In this document: positions 43,440-55,336 of the stretch, piece after piece | Position numbering within the stretch: the stretch's first letter is position 1 | Layout: the number at the start of each line of letters is the position of its first letter | Assembly (NCBI RefSeq): GCF_024679245.1 | Contig: NC_090182.1 | Location: 34,123,047 to 34,187,046, forward strand | Source: Pseudorasbora parva | Taxonomy: Eukaryota; Chordata; Actinopteri; Cypriniformes; Gobionidae | Direction: 5' to 3' | Length of the DNA stretch: 64,000 nucleotides | Translations under genes and position numbers: made by a program | The notes under the pieces: generated by a model | Databases searched by the model: none | What the model was told of the DNA's origin: nothing | Seen by the model: only the letters and a program-made list of their open reading frames with translations

Positions 43440-43690
43440 TCATTTTACCAATAACATGAAGATCCCACTGTCAATAGAGTCATCCAACTGTTGTGGAACA
43501 GTCTAAAACTATAGAACATTATAGAATAGAACTATAGAACATTCCTGGAAAATGTGACATATAACAACACACTATCTGTATAAGTAGCTTATGTCTTTAT
43601 GAGAGCCTTTTAAAACTAACCTTGTTTTTGATCAGCTCCCATTGTCCTGGCGTGATATTCTGCTTGTCAATTTACTGCAACAAAATCAAA
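43440..43690 (-). other. Possible minus-strand exons of an unknown gene
   Basis: On the minus strand, a segment at ~43669-43628 reads QNITPGQWELIKNK and ends in a GTTAGT donor. A second segment after TTCCACAACAG (about 43490 downwards) reads LDDSIDSGIFMLL, then GTAAAA. Both are phase 0, so they could be spliced. A TAA directly after the best upstream acceptor argues against an intact exon. DSGIF resembles the DCGVF active-site motif of Ulp1/SENP proteases with Cys changed to Ser, but two short peptides cannot prove it. Confidence 0.2.
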
Positions 43691-43776
43691 CAGATATATA
43701 ATGCTTGGTTGTGTATTTAATTTGATTTTAATAGGACACATTCAAACACATGAAATAGTGTTTGTATTTTATTAGT

Positions 43777-44978
43777 TTAAAGGGGGGGTGAAACACTCAG
43801 TTTCAGTCAATCTCATGTCAATCTTGAGTACCTATAGAGTAGTATTGCATCCTTCATATCTCCGAAAAGTCTTTCGTTTTATCATATTTATAAAAGAAAT
43901 ATGGGCTGTACCGAGTCTTTCCGGAAAAAACCGAGCGCCTGGAGGCGTATCGTGTGGGCGGAGCTAAAGAATGACGAATGTGCACAAAGCGGTGATGTCC
44001 TCAAGCGTGGAGAAACCCATCTATCTCAGCTAATACAGATAATGATCCACAATCAAATCTGAGGCTGAAATAAATTGAACAGGAGAAACGGCAACATCAG
44101 GATGTCCGTCTCTGTGGTATGTACTGTATTTAGGGGCCTCTGTGTGTCTTTACGAGCAGTTTATGAGGACATGATTCGGTTTATGGACTATTGTATGTGA
44201 CTAGACCTTAGAGGTAGCAAGCAAAACGGTTTTGCACGTCAGAGTCAGACTAGTGTTATACAGAACAACAATGGAGTAACCGTTAGCGCATTTGAATGAT
44301 GAAGCACGCGATCGTGTCGTTTACTCATGCGACGGTAGCCAATAGCAGAGACATTTGAAGTTGATTTACTCACCGGCTGCTTCCAAAGCAGGACCGAACT
44401 TTATCGCTGGGACCGCTCCGTCAAAAACACACTTCTTTGTAATGATTTGGTGAAGTCCTGTGACAGCAGTGACCGTGGAAATCCACTTTGCGACGCGACT
44501 GAAGCGATGCCTTGAAGCTTCCCGTCATTTCTGCGTTCAAATCGGTTCAAATGCAGCGCTGCCTTCCAGGAATGCTGTGCTGAAGCGTTGAAGTCGTTCG
44601 ACGTCACCCATAGGAATAAAGTGAAGCGCGGCGCGTCATAAGTGTTCACGGACGACTGGATCTGCACCTGAGAGACTGTTTACAGCGTGCATTTCCTCTC
44701 TCTCCCTCTAGTTACGCGCTCGCGCACCCTTCCGGGAGAAGAGCCTGTACAGCCCATACAAGGACCTTCCGATCTATTTAACGTCAAGTCGAGCCATACT
44801 CGAAAAAAACTCGCCGAAACTTGTGAGAAACCGGAAGGAGTATTTTTAACACAGAAATACTCCATCAAACGTCCAACATTAGTTTTTGAAACTTTGTCTA
44901 TGTTTAGGATGGGAATCCAAGTCTTTAAAGGTGTAAAAAGCTCAGTATGCATGAAACAGCATTTCACCCCCCCTTTAA
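43777..44978. mobile_element. TTAA-flanked Kolobok-like element, copy 2
   Basis: Compact 1.2-kb relative of the 36735-41456 element, in the opposite orientation. Ends are TTAAAGGGGGGGTGAAACACT and CATTTCACCCCCCCTTTAA, with TTAA at both borders. Shared internal sequence includes ACTCCTTCCGGTTTCTCACA (complement at about 44820) and the AAGTGTGTTTTTGACGGAGC block (complement at 44410-44430). It lacks the nested hAT, so it shows what copy 1 looked like before that insertion. Confidence 0.75.
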
Positions 44979-45168
44979 GCACATTTTATATCATCATCAA
45001 CTTTATTCCAGACTCATGGTCCATTTAGAGACAGACATAACAAGCAACACACATAAAAAAAAAAAAAAAACTAGTCGTTCAAAACAATAATTAAAAAACA
45101 ATTATAAAAAATAATAATAATAAATAAATAAATAAATACAAAAAAAAAAGAAATACAAAACAAAATTA

Positions 45169-45966
45169 CTATAAAAGACACTTATACCAATAATTCCACA
45201 GCAATGATTGGTATCGTATGGCACTTAACCCTGGATTGTCTAATAGCATAACAATGCTGTTCTGGGAGTCATTCAGACGACAAATGAATTTGTAGATGAG
45301 CCTCCTCAACAACGCCTGAAAGGTACTGACCCCTGCGTTACAAAACAGGTTACTTGCACTAGAGCACCTGGGTTTATTGAGCAATAGCCTCATACAATCA
45401 TTGTAAGCAACCTTAAGCTTCTGCATACTTGCCTTTTTAAACTTAGTCCATAAAGATGCAGTGTACATAGGAGTGCAATATGCTTTAAACAGGCTAATTT
45501 TGACATCATCTGTGCACATGTGGAATTTTCTTACCAGCAAGTTAGCTTGGGCATATAATATGCGACGCTGTCTGTATATATCCTCATCATCAGACATCTG
45601 ATCAGTAATGCAATGTCCCAGATATTTAATTCTATTACAGACACTCATTACTTGTCCAGACAGATAAAAGTCTGGAAAACAAAGATCTTTGTCCTCTTTT
45701 GTCCTACATATAATTACAGCACTCTTTTTAGCGTTGTACAACACATCATATTTCACCCCATATTCAGAGCAGATATTCAGTAACTGCTGAAATCCAGCAC
45801 TGCTGGGTGAAAAAATGGCCAAATCGTCAGCATACATAAAATGATTTACCAAGGTGTTTCCAATCATACAACCTGTTTTACATCGTGATAATCGGTTGGA
45901 TAACTCATCCATGTAAAAGTTAAAGAGAGCTGGTGATAGCAACCCCCCCCCCCTGACGTACCCCAT
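45169..45966 (-). pseudogene. LINE reverse transcriptase, C-terminal part (frameshifted)
   Basis: Continues from the C-run frameshift: LLSPALFNFYMDELSNRLS, the catalytic MYADDLAIFSPS, KSAVIICRTKE, NRIKYLGHCITD, YTASLWTKFKKASMQKLKVA and a C-terminal LRRLIYKFICRLND. Apart from the single homopolymer shift it is open, so the element is not very old. Confidence 0.85.
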
Positions 45967-46693
45967 TACTCACCCCAAAGGAGGCAGATACTGTATTACC
46001 CCATTTGACCTGCATACTCTGGTTGGCATACCAGTAAGCCAGGATTCTTATAATGCTGTCAGGGGCACCCCTTTGGCTTAGTTTTTCAAATAGCTTAAGG
46101 TGATTAACTCTATCAAAGGCCTTAGAAGCATCAATAAACCCAATAATCATGGAAGAATTCTGCCTCATGTACCCATGTGTTACCTCCTTCAAAGCATAAA
46201 TACACAAATCAGTACCACACTTAGCTTTAAAGCCAAATTGATTATCAGTGGTTCCTATAAAAGGACCTAAACGATCAAGCAAAATCCTTTCCAATACTTT
46301 AGATAACACACTGGCTAATGCTATTGGTCTATAATTGTCCATACTCCCAACCTTGCCAGCCTTGTCCTTAATGACCGGTACAAGAGTAACAGACAACATA
46401 GATTCAGGTAACAGACCATGGGTCATGAATCCAGAAAAGCAAATGGCAAGCAATACTGCAACCTTAGGGCTAGCAAACTTAAGGTGCTCTGCTGTAATGT
46501 GGTCTAACCCACTTGCTTTCTTTTTAGATAGCTGTGCGACTGCCTGGCAAACTTCACTAGAGGTGATTAACTCTGGCCTACCGTTATCAATATTTGTTAC
46601 TTTATAGCGTTCACTTTTAACACAGTTAAATAAGGTAAAATAATGTTTCCTCCACAATTCAGCAATATTCTCAGCTCCAGTAACTCCCTCCAC
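45920..46693 (-). pseudogene. LINE reverse transcriptase, N-terminal part
   Basis: Starts within ORF2. The open frame shows [13 protein letters not shown], then KKASGLDHITAEHLKFASP (palm entry), VPVIKDKAGKVGSMDNYRPI ALASVL, QFGFKAKCGTDLCIYALKEV, IGFIDASKAFDRVNHLKLFE and SNGVRQGG. The frame is lost at a run of C (about 45944-45955), exactly in the RQGG...LSPALF motif, and RT continues in the next frame. Confidence 0.85.
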
Positions 46694-46697
46694 GGCA

Positions 46698-46826
<129 letters not shown>

Positions 46827-46959
46827 TTGAAACTTTATAACCAACTAATTCAAAAGGGGCAACAAATAAATACTATTTCTTGCCACTGTGCATAAACAAA
46901 TAACTCAAAACCTTCAGACCCCCATGGACAGCTGCTTTTTGAAGTGAATTTGAAGGTGT

Positions 46960-47343
46960 ACTGTGTCATCTGGTCACTTTAAAACACTGGGCAGTAGACA
47001 CTGTTGCAGAATGTCTTGCATTAATGTACATGAAGTAAAGCTGAGCCTCTCCAAATCGTAATGCCTCTGTAAATTAGGGTGGAAACACATAAAACACTGG
47101 TCAGTATCAGATAAAAGCAAATCAAAAATATGGCGCCAACAACAAAATAAAACAATATATTACTAAAAGCAAGACCATATCAACAGACGCGATAGACATC
47201 GTAAAGCAGAGCACATTCGAAAAAATAGAGCCATGTTCTGTATAAAGTGTTAATACAACAACGATGGATCAAATACACAACACAAATAAACTTGATAGAT
47301 TAAAGCCACAACAAAACAGCTGTTTACCGTGTTCTTCCGCCAT
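46960..47343 (-). CDS. Start of an unrecognised minus-strand gene (two putative exons)
   Basis: A minus-strand ATG at 47343 opens MAEEH and reaches a GTAAAC donor after one further base (exon 47343-47328). The next good acceptor, TAATTTACAG, ends at 47067. Joining at phase 1 gives a Glu codon and then ALRFGEAQLYFMYINARHS, open for over 30 codons to a TGA near 46968; a donor inside this exon is possible (GTACAT after LYF). The phase match and divergence from rnf212 (start codons 184 bp apart) support a real gene. I do not recognise the protein. Confidence 0.35.
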
Positions 47344-47526
47344 GCCAATTGTTTAGTTTTCGTTAACTCCGCCCACTTCCGGCATGAGACTGGGGCGAGG
47401 CGCTGTTGTCCTCAGACCGTTGTCAGTGACGTATATGGGTTCTGCGGTTCTGCAGTTGGTTATTATTGGGATAAACAAATTTTTTATCACATAACCATAA
47501 TTATGTTGTTGTAATCAAACAGAATA
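47344..47526. promoter_or_regulatory. Probable bidirectional promoter upstream of the rnf212-like gene
   Basis: GC-richer than its surroundings, with ACTCCGCCCACTTCC (GC-box and ETS-like sites), a second GGGGCGAGG and a TGACGTA CRE-like site. It lies between the start codons of the rnf212-like gene and a putative divergent gene. Most of it (47363-47459) is one arm of the inverted repeat shared with 41743-41841. No TATA box is evident. Confidence 0.35.
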
Positions 47527-50500
47527 ATGTCTTCCTGGATCTGCTGTAACTCATGCTTCATGTCACCTGGTCCTGAGCGTCAGCTGGCTGTCACAAACTG
47601 CGGCCACGTCATCTGTAACATTTGCTTTCAGAGAGGTAGTACTTCAACTAACATTAAAGGAACTGTATGTAAGAAATGTATTTCAATTAATCATAAAATG
47701 GCACTGATATGTCACTAGATGTTAAGAAATCAAGTTCATTTCAAATTCTTATATCACTAACAACAGTAGTCGGGCCAGGATATTGTCATTTAAAAGTTGT
47801 TATTGCAGCCCTCAACTGATGTTGATGTTGACATGTTTTGGCCTGAAGCTCCGCCCTCCACTAATCGACCAATCATGAAGTCAGCAGTGTTTCGGCATCT
47901 GGGTTGCCTGGCAACTTCGAGTCAGGGGGGAGGGGGAGAGGGGATAGTGATTGCAGTACCAGTTTTGGCCACAATCTTACATACACTTCCTTTAAATATG
48001 TTCAGATTTAAAGATGGCTTAATGGTGCTGCTTTTACAAATAAATGTAGTTTATTTATACTTTATAACACTGGATGTGAATTATAATTATTCCTAATTAT
48101 AGTCAGAGCCATAGAAAAAGAGAGTTGCGACACTATTTGATCTCGACGCCATGGTGTCACGTGGTTCATAGAGCGCTCAATAGTTCCAAACAACTCCGCG
48201 CTGTCAATCCAGTTGAATGGGATTAAGCAGGATAGACAGTAGATTCACTATATTTGCAGCAATTTCTGGCAAATATTAACACTGTGCATCGACTAGGCTT
48301 ACAGTAGCAGTTTATTCACAACGTTAATATTTTTCTTGAGGGATATGGTTATTTTATTTGGGTCACGCGAGTAGCTACATCTTGATTTTACAGTGTTGAG
48401 TGTTGTAGCCAATGAAGGGCATTTCTGTTGAAAATAATTACCAATCATATGTTTAATTTACCATGAAGATAATCCCCTTAGTATCCATCAAAACAAGTTT
48501 TATACGGTCTGAAAACGCTGAAGGAATTTAGTGCAAATACGTCTTCTCATCTTCTCTCATTACCTACAAATCCTCTCATAAACAAAGCAAAGCCACGATT
48601 TAAATAGATTTAAAATAGATTAAATTGAATAGCCTATTGTGAATTTTAGTCAGATGTTTTTGATTTCATTAAACTTTGTGATGTTAATTAGCCTATACAT
48701 TTAACACTTAGGTACAAATAAAGTAATAAAAATAGATATAAAAATAGTGTTATATTAGTGATTTGATCATCTATAGCTAAAATTCACTCAAAAGAAAATA
48801 AATGGTAAACTGCTAGACTTACTCAAATTTGTCACTGCACTAATTGCTGCTTCCATACTCTTCATTTGTAAGTTGTTCTGGATAAAATGTAATTGTACAT
48901 GTATACAATAGTAACTGCAATGTTACAGTATAAAAATATAAAGATAATTGTCTTTTAATGTAGATATTTTTGCATATTCTAAATGATATACTAAGCTTGT
49001 TTTTTCTACAACGGAAGTAACTTGATACAGGCCTATGTGTTATGTACAATGACTAATAATGTAAATGTGCCGTTTCTGTACTATATTTTGTAAATTTAAC
49101 AGGAATTGGCTGTAAAGGTTGCTATTTATGTACAAGTAGGCCTACTTAATTTAGAGGTTGAAGTTGTGAGTGGTTCTTTTAAAATAAAGATTAATACTGT
49201 AAATATGCAAATGTGTTTACAGTTTTTTATGTTTTTGAATTGATGTGCTTACTGCATTTTTATAAATAATATCTTAGTTATTGTAGTACATGGAAAACCT
49301 ATATTTTAAAAGTAAATTACTGTAGATGGACAGAGCAGGTTTGTAAAATAAATTTGATTGAAAATTAGTTGTTTTATGTGTAATTTGACATAATTGATTA
49401 GTTTTTCCACGGTTTAATAAATTATAATTAACATCAATATACTGTAATTATTTTTTTTTACAGTGTAGTTGAACATATAGGTGCATATATGCACACATAT
49501 AAGTGCATATATATATAGGCATATGTATATGTAGCCTACATATATGTGCATGTACATATAATATAGGAAAACGGCCAATTTTATATGTCACGTATATTAA
49601 AAACCCATATCAAATCCTATATTGAAACATATGTTTATATAGGTTCTTTCCATGTGGGGTGGTAATTTCTTTTACCAATTTAATGTTGTTAACTTGCCAA
49701 TGTTATTTTATGATTCTTGAAACACACAACAGGTGAATATACATAAATGATGCTAGCATATACAGAATTTACACAAGAAAGAAGCTTTAAATAGTGTTTC
49801 AAATCAAAACAGGGCAACCAATTTAATTCAACTTAATCTTTATTTCAGGCACTATGTTCTTCCTTAAATGGGCCAACTTCATAGGAACACATTCAACAGA
49901 AAGATCTCAGAGACAAAAAACTGTTAAAATATGACAGATAACATCTGTATGTAGTTTTAGCAGTGCCGCTCAGGTTATCTTAATTGCAGTTAGCGTCTAA
50001 CCATCTATTTTTTAACAATAAACATAAACTTTAACATGCTTCATAAAATACATCTTTTATTAATATTCCCGAGAAGTCAATAATGCCTTAAAATCTCAAA
50101 ATATGCAGTAATTCCATTTTGCCAGCGAGTGTGCTTGAGATACACTGAAATGAATGGGGTTCAGTGCTGGAACTATTGGCTGTTTGGAACTATTGGTCGC
50201 TCCGTGCACGCTTTACTTCCGCATTCCTCAGTTCCTATGGAAGTCTATGGGAGTGTTGTAACTCTGTTTTTAAGCGGCAATGGTAATAGTTATAGCTGCA
50301 GTAATAAAGTAGCAACATTTCAGTGTGAATGTTTTGTCTGTGATATCATAAACTAAATGTGTGAATATGCTGCCCTCTGCTGGAAATATTAATATAGCAT
50401 TGAGAGCAGTCTGTTGGTTTTCCCTCTAAGGAAATCAAGGTGTGTGTCTCATTTGCAAAGCAAAGTGTCAAATCTCTCCACTGTCTGATAAGGTAAGATA

Positions 50501-51074
50501 CAAGATTTTTTTTTATGTCATAGAGATTAATATTAACAAATTGTTGCTAATCTGCATATTGTTTTCATAGAGCAGCTCAGGGATTCAGGAACTTTTCTCA
50601 GATGTCAATGCAGTTGCAGTCAAGTACTCCTCAGAGATAAGCATGGTGACCGTGTACATAAAATGAGTATAATTGCAGATACTTTAAACAGGCATGCAGC
50701 AGTAGCGCTTATAAAGACATATTTATTATGCTTTGTAGGTCTTGCAATTCCAGGCCAGACACCACAAGCGATTACTGGCCCACTATCAGCAAGAGGTGAG
50801 AGCATCCTGTCCTTAACATGACTTGTTTTTACGGAATCAAATTAATGTCACACAACACTCTAAACACAGATTGAGAGAATGAAGGATGATGGACTGAAAA
50901 TACAACAAGAGATGCAGAATATGTCTAAGTTAGGATGAGTATTGCATTAGTACAGCCATTTCTTCTTTCTTTTTTTGCACTTTTGCCTTATTTATTGGTT
51001 TCTATTTTGTGCAGGAAAATTTCACAACAGAATGCCTACATATCAAAGTTAGAGATGACTGTTCAAAATCAAAG
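47527..51074 (+). CDS. rnf212: rnf212-like RING-finger SUMO/ubiquitin ligase, exons 1-6 (3' end not found)
   Basis: The coding exons I assign are 47527-47635, 50431-50492, 50571-50645, 50739-50795, 50870-50928 and 51015-51074. All have GT/AG borders and compatible phases. Exon 1 (MSSWICCNSCFMSPG...) and exon 2 (NQGVCLICKAKC) form a complete C3HC4 RING: Cys7/10, Cys25, His27, Cys30/33 and Cys42/45. Exons 3-4 (SGIQELFSDVNAVAVKYSSE; LQFQARHHKRLLAHYQQE) and 5-6 (IERMKDDGLKIQQEMQNM; KISQQNAYISKLEMTVQNQ) begin the coiled coil, matching vertebrate RNF212. RNF212 is known to act at meiotic recombination sites, promoting crossover by SUMO/ubiquitin-dependent stabilisation. About 140 residues are covered, versus roughly 300 in mammals. 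Intron 1 (2.8 kb) is full of repeats; introns 2-5 are 74-93 bp. The Ser-rich tail exons were not found downstream, so the gene is either split by a long repeat-filled intron or truncated. Confidence 0.85.
47654..47998. mobile_element. Short TTAA-type TIR element in rnf212 intron 1
   Basis: ATTAAAGGAACTGTATGTAAG at the left and the inverted TTTAAAGGAAGTGTATGTAA at the right end, ~345 bp. Related in its ends to the 17634-19200 element. Non-coding. Confidence 0.65.
48106..50300. mobile_element. Repeat element(s) filling rnf212 intron 1
   Basis: The left segment (GAGCGCTCAATAGTTCCAAA near 48172) and the right segment (its complement-like GGAACTATTGGTCGCTC near 50182) look like inverted ends of one element. 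Inside, about 48820-49470 is an ACTGTAAAAAA-type TIR repeat ending TTTTTTTTACAGTGTAG, followed by a TATA/CATATA-rich stretch (49470-49560). No coding frame. Confidence 0.4.
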
Positions 51075-52225
51075 GTAATTCTTCAGAAATCTCTAAATAG
51101 ATTAAATTAGTTGAATACAGGACCTATAAATAGTATTAACCCTATTTAGAAATCTCTGTTTTACAACATTAAACCACAACTAATTTAATTTTGCTTTTGT
51201 GGAACCAATCAACAGGAAAATATGTTTTCATACAAATTGGTCAAAAAATATTCCTCAGATTAAAGAGTTAGTTCGCCCAAAAATGAATATTCTGTCATTA
51301 ATTCCTCACCCTCATGTCATTCCAAACCCGTAAGACCTTTGTTCATCTTTGTTTTATGAAATCTGAAACTCTCTCACTCAGACCATTATTTGATTAACAC
51401 TTTCAAGGCCCAGAAAGGGAGTAAAAACATTTTTAAAATAGTCCATGTGACTACAGTGGTTCAACCTTAATGTTATGAAGTGACAAGAATAATGTTTGTG
51501 TGATTATTTTACAAACAAAAAAAGAATTACTTAATTCAACAATTTTTTACAGTCTGTGTCAGACTCACAAACTGTGTCAAAGATGTTTTTTAAGAAAATG
51601 ACAGATTGTTTCCCTAGATAAGACCCTATTCCTCAGCTGGGATCATGCAGAGCCTCTGAAGCCCTTTGACACTGCATTGATTTGGACCTTCAACCTGTTG
51701 TTTGCCATTGAAGTCTATTATGTGAAGAAAGATTTATTTAAACATACATTAAATAAACAAGAGATCAATAACAGGTTAAGTAGAATATAATGAATATATA
51801 GGCTAATATATAGTGCATATATTTAGCAAACAAGTTTGTTTCTCTAGTGAACTAACACAGATGTGCACACTAAATTACTTGCCTGAGGTAAATGTGATGC
51901 TATGGGACATTGCAAGCTGTTTTGTCTTTCCACGGTTGAAACACAGATTGAGCGATTACACGACATATAATACATTTCAGTAAGTTGTAATGTATCCTCA
52001 ACATAGCCTACCTTAAGAGATATAAATTCATGTTTATGCTTTAGGAAGAGATGACTGCGTTTACTCGCGCGCCGTGCTGCCCTTTAAACTGACTCGTCTA
52101 TACTGATCAGTCATGTCACAAAGAGAGTCAAAACGGCATTTATCGCTTGAATTTCATGATAACATGGACTGAATACTTAATATGTTTGTGAGGGATCTCT
52201 GATTGAAGACTGTTAACTGTTAAAG
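51075..52225. other. Region after rnf212 exon 6: cyprinid repeat fragment, no exon recognised
   Basis: 51259-51560 begins with TTAAAGAGTTAGTTCGCCC and CTCACCCTCATGTCATTCCA, one arm of the common cyprinid TIR repeat. The rest is AT-rich. Candidate acceptors (for example ...AATCAACAG near 51214) lead into frames with no match to the RNF212 tail. Confidence 0.4.
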
Positions 52226-52680
52226 ATTGCATTATCGTTTGGTACACACGTGCACCGAACCGAAAGCCCTGTACCGAAACGGTTCGGTACGAATACATAC
52301 ACCGTTACACCCCTTTTGATCCCTAACACCCCCGTCCCTAGTAAGGCTGATCAAAGTGGACCTACAATCCGGATGAAGATAATAGCTTTTCCTCAGCATT
52401 GCAAAATGGCCTCGTCCCCCTTATTTACTAATCTCGAAGGAGGGGTCAATGTAAATATTGAACCCGCTGATGTCAGCGAGTCTGGAGGAAAACGCTGTAG
52501 TTCCCTACCAGCCGTTTGCTGTAGTTCTTAAAAATTGACTTCTTTAAAAGCAAATATCTCTCTTTGCTTTAAACTTTGAACGTTGTAACTTTGCAGATGT
52601 TTTTTATGCTCAAACAGCAACATTAAACACTAGCTAAAGTTAGAAAAGTGGAATTGTGTTTTACCACCCCTTTAAATAAT
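52226..52680 (-). repeat. DNA-transposon terminal fragments
   Basis: 52230-52312 is the complement of a GGGGTGTAACGGT...end with CGGTTCGGTAC inverted motifs. 52520-52678 ends ...GTGTTTTACCACCCCTTTAA, the complement of a TTTAAAGGGGTGGTAAAACA terminus. Both are recurrent fish element ends; no coding. Confidence 0.5.
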
Positions 52681-53786
52681 TCAAAAAGAGGGCACTAATC
52701 TGCCTTCAAATATTTTTTAAGGCCTAGACTCTTTTAACCTGAAATACTGCAATAATAAAACAATTAATAATAAACATTTTTGTGTGTAATTTTCAATAGC
52801 AAAAATAGACCATAATTATTGCATAAATATAAAAAAAAATCCAATCAAATCATCTCAAAATACAAAATAAAAAAAATATATATTTTTGAAGAAAAATAAA
52901 TTGCAGTTTTTACTGGGATGGAGGAAGTTTAATTTTTAGGTGTCCGGGCACTTATGATCGGGAAGACAACCAATGCAACCCCTGAAGAGCAAACCCAATG
53001 AAGAGCCCCTGAGCAGTGCCTCAGTTATTTCTTTGTACCTTTTTTTAGATGCTTCATCATAAGGCAGTGATACCGAGTAATGTTATCTCTCCATGTCATT
53101 TCAAAGAATAGCACACCGGCAAGCACGTTGAGTATAAACACCTTCCCAAATGGATGAGGTGCACGCGCAGTCAGTGGAAGCTTATGCAGGAGACAACAAA
53201 ATTATAAACAAGGCTTAAGTTGGTTAAACAAGTTTGGTATTACCAGTCTTGGTGGGGAAGACGGTCAGACGTCATTGGTGTGACTACGGTCAGACTTGTT
53301 TGACTTGTTTTCCTGTTTCCTGCAGCACTCATTTTTCAAGTTGACCTCCAAACTTTATACTGTTACATGATTGGCTGTTAGCGTGTCATTCCCTACGTTG
53401 CTAGGTTACCAGAAAGTGAGTGCCTTTGTTCATGAAACCAAACTGGTTTCGCAGCCTTTTCTCAGACAAAAAAAATTAAGTAAGTGATTGAACATTTTAT
53501 CGAACACATTTTTTACTGATATCGATTACGTCTATATCAAGATACATATCATTATCATTTTATCGACCACCCCTAAGCTCATGCTGCGTTCACTGCATGT
53601 CGTAACTGTAATTTAGGGCTGCCCCTAATAGTCGACCAACAGTTATATGTGGCTTTGTCAACCAAATTTTTAGTGGTAAGTCACAGAACAAAAACAAAAC
53701 AAAAAAACTCCACAGGAAATGCCATTAAAGGCAGGAAATCCAAACATTCGCCTGTCATTCACTGAACTCAAATATCAAGCATAGCG
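52681..53786. other. Unassigned stretch with minor repeat traces
   Basis: AT-rich to 52920, then no convincing frame. AGGGCTGCCCCTAATAGTCG at about 53612 resembles a hAT-type terminus. Nothing else recognised. Confidence 0.3.
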
Positions 53787-53789
53787 TCA

Positions 53790-54985
53790 GTTCTGGCAGG
53801 TCATGTTAGTCAAGTTCGCATCAGCTGTGCCACACCCTCTATCACACTGCAGCCCGTGGTGTTGCCCTGCTGGTGTTTCCCGTCCTGAGCCCAGTGTTCC
53901 ATTTGGCGCACTGGCGATCACCGTGTCACAAGGTGGGCTGGATTCCTCCAGAGATGAGGATTCGGCTGTGCTGCCTCCCTCTGGATTGCCCGAGCATTGC
54001 CTGAGTCTGATCCGGAGCTTACAGCCATGCTCACCCATGCAGCTTAGAGCATTGGGGTTGAGTGGAACCCTCACGCTCAAGGCTGGACAATTGGTATCTG
54101 GGGGCGGCCCGTGTCTTCGTGTCGGAAGTCGTGGAAGCCCCGTTGTCTTTTCCCGACCGCTCAGCAGCCGCTTACGCCTTCACTGCTCTTGATAGCGGCA
54201 TGGTGAAAGGGTACACTGGGGTTCCCCTTGTCGAGCGCTCTGTTGCCCGGGCCTGGATATGTCCCCAAGCTTCCCACCACTCCCTTCAGGGACCAGGTGG
54301 TGAACCTGCAAGCGCTGCTCTTGGAGGAGGCAGACCCAGCCTTGGCACTGCTCTGTCCAGTACGTGCCCTTTGCGCTTATGTAGACAGGATGTGTGCTTT
54401 AGGACCTCAGACCAGCTCTGTCTGTTATGGAGGGAAGCAGAAAGGGAAGACTCTCTCCAAGCAGAGGTTGTCTCACTGGATAGTGGATGCCATTGTCCTG
54501 GCTTACCAGGTTGAAGGCTTGCCATGCCCCCTTGGTGTCAAAGCACACTCCACTAGCAACTTAACTGGACAGGCTCAGGTGTCTTCGTTTGTTGCGCCAT
54601 TCCACTCTACGGACTGGATGTGTGCGCTTATCCAGGCTAGGTGCCCCATGTGCATGGTTCCCCCACTGGGCAACCACATGAGTATTCTCCACAGTAAGTC
54701 TCCTTGAGCACGTGTCTTCCCTGGGCAAGACCCCTGCTACCCCTGGGGATGAAATATTTCACCAGCGGCTGGATACTCCAGGGTCTTCCGTATATAGCCC
54801 ATACGTGGGTCATGCGTGTATTCCTAAGTACTGCCTACGGGCAGGCATTGTGTTGCATTACTGGAAGACAGCCGTGTGGCGTGATTAGATTGGAACCCCC
54901 ATTTTGTCAGTACTGACGTAACGTGTATATTCCCTTTCATCAGGGAATGAGAGTTACATACGTAACCGAGACGATCATCTGACAA
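53790..54985 (+). pseudogene. DIRS-type retrotransposon tyrosine recombinase, decayed
   Basis: Overlapping frames give the C-terminal region of a DIRS1-like element. KLPTTPFRDQVVNLQALLL and LCPVRALCAYVDRMCAL come first, then a KGKTLSKQRLSHWIVDAIVL segment and VKAHSTSNLTGQAQ (frame 54228-54707), where family members have the recombinase HxxR (AHSTR-like) motif. Here the Arg position reads Ser/Asn. Further downstream, GTATATTCCCTTTCATCAGG and AGAGTTACATACGTAACCG (54920-54975) match the type of terminal repeat DIRS elements carry. DIRS elements integrate by tyrosine recombinase rather than integrase. Upstream RT is not present. Confidence 0.7.
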
Positions 54986-55336
54986 TAGTGGTCCTGACAG
55001 AAATGGCTTATTACTTGAAACATGTTAGTAGTAATAACTTACATGTTACAATTTAACAAGTTTGCACACTGTAAAGGTAATCTAGATGTTCGCTGTTTTT
55101 AGGCGCATATCTATTCTTGTGTGGAGAATGCGCTTATGACATAAAGGCGCTGGTGCCTCATAATCCACAGAAAAGTGTTGTCTAGACAGGCGTTGTCTAC
55201 AGAAATGTCCATCTCCAACATTAGGCCTGCACAGATCTAGTACACATACTGGTTTCTTCCAAGGTTGAGAGCATCTTAACTAATTATAAACAAAACATTT
55301 CTCCAGAGCATGCTGATAACATGTGCTTTCTCCCAG
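54986..55336. other. Unassigned non-coding stretch
   Basis: No convincing coding frame. 55300-55330 (GCATGCTGATAACATGTGC) begins a segment that resumes after the MITE (56009 onward) and shares short similarity with 62485-62600, possibly retroviral LTR. Confidence 0.3.

Larger units (their letters stand above)
44985..46697 (-). mobile_element. Non-LTR retrotransposon on the minus strand, 5'-truncated
   Basis: Minus-strand reading gives RT coding (46693 to 45169), then a 3' UTR with an ATTTATTTATT-rich stretch (about 45060-45150) and an end like AATAAAGTTGATGATGATAT near 45000. The 5' end abuts a long AT microsatellite. The clade (jockey/I-like) is uncertain. Confidence 0.8.
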
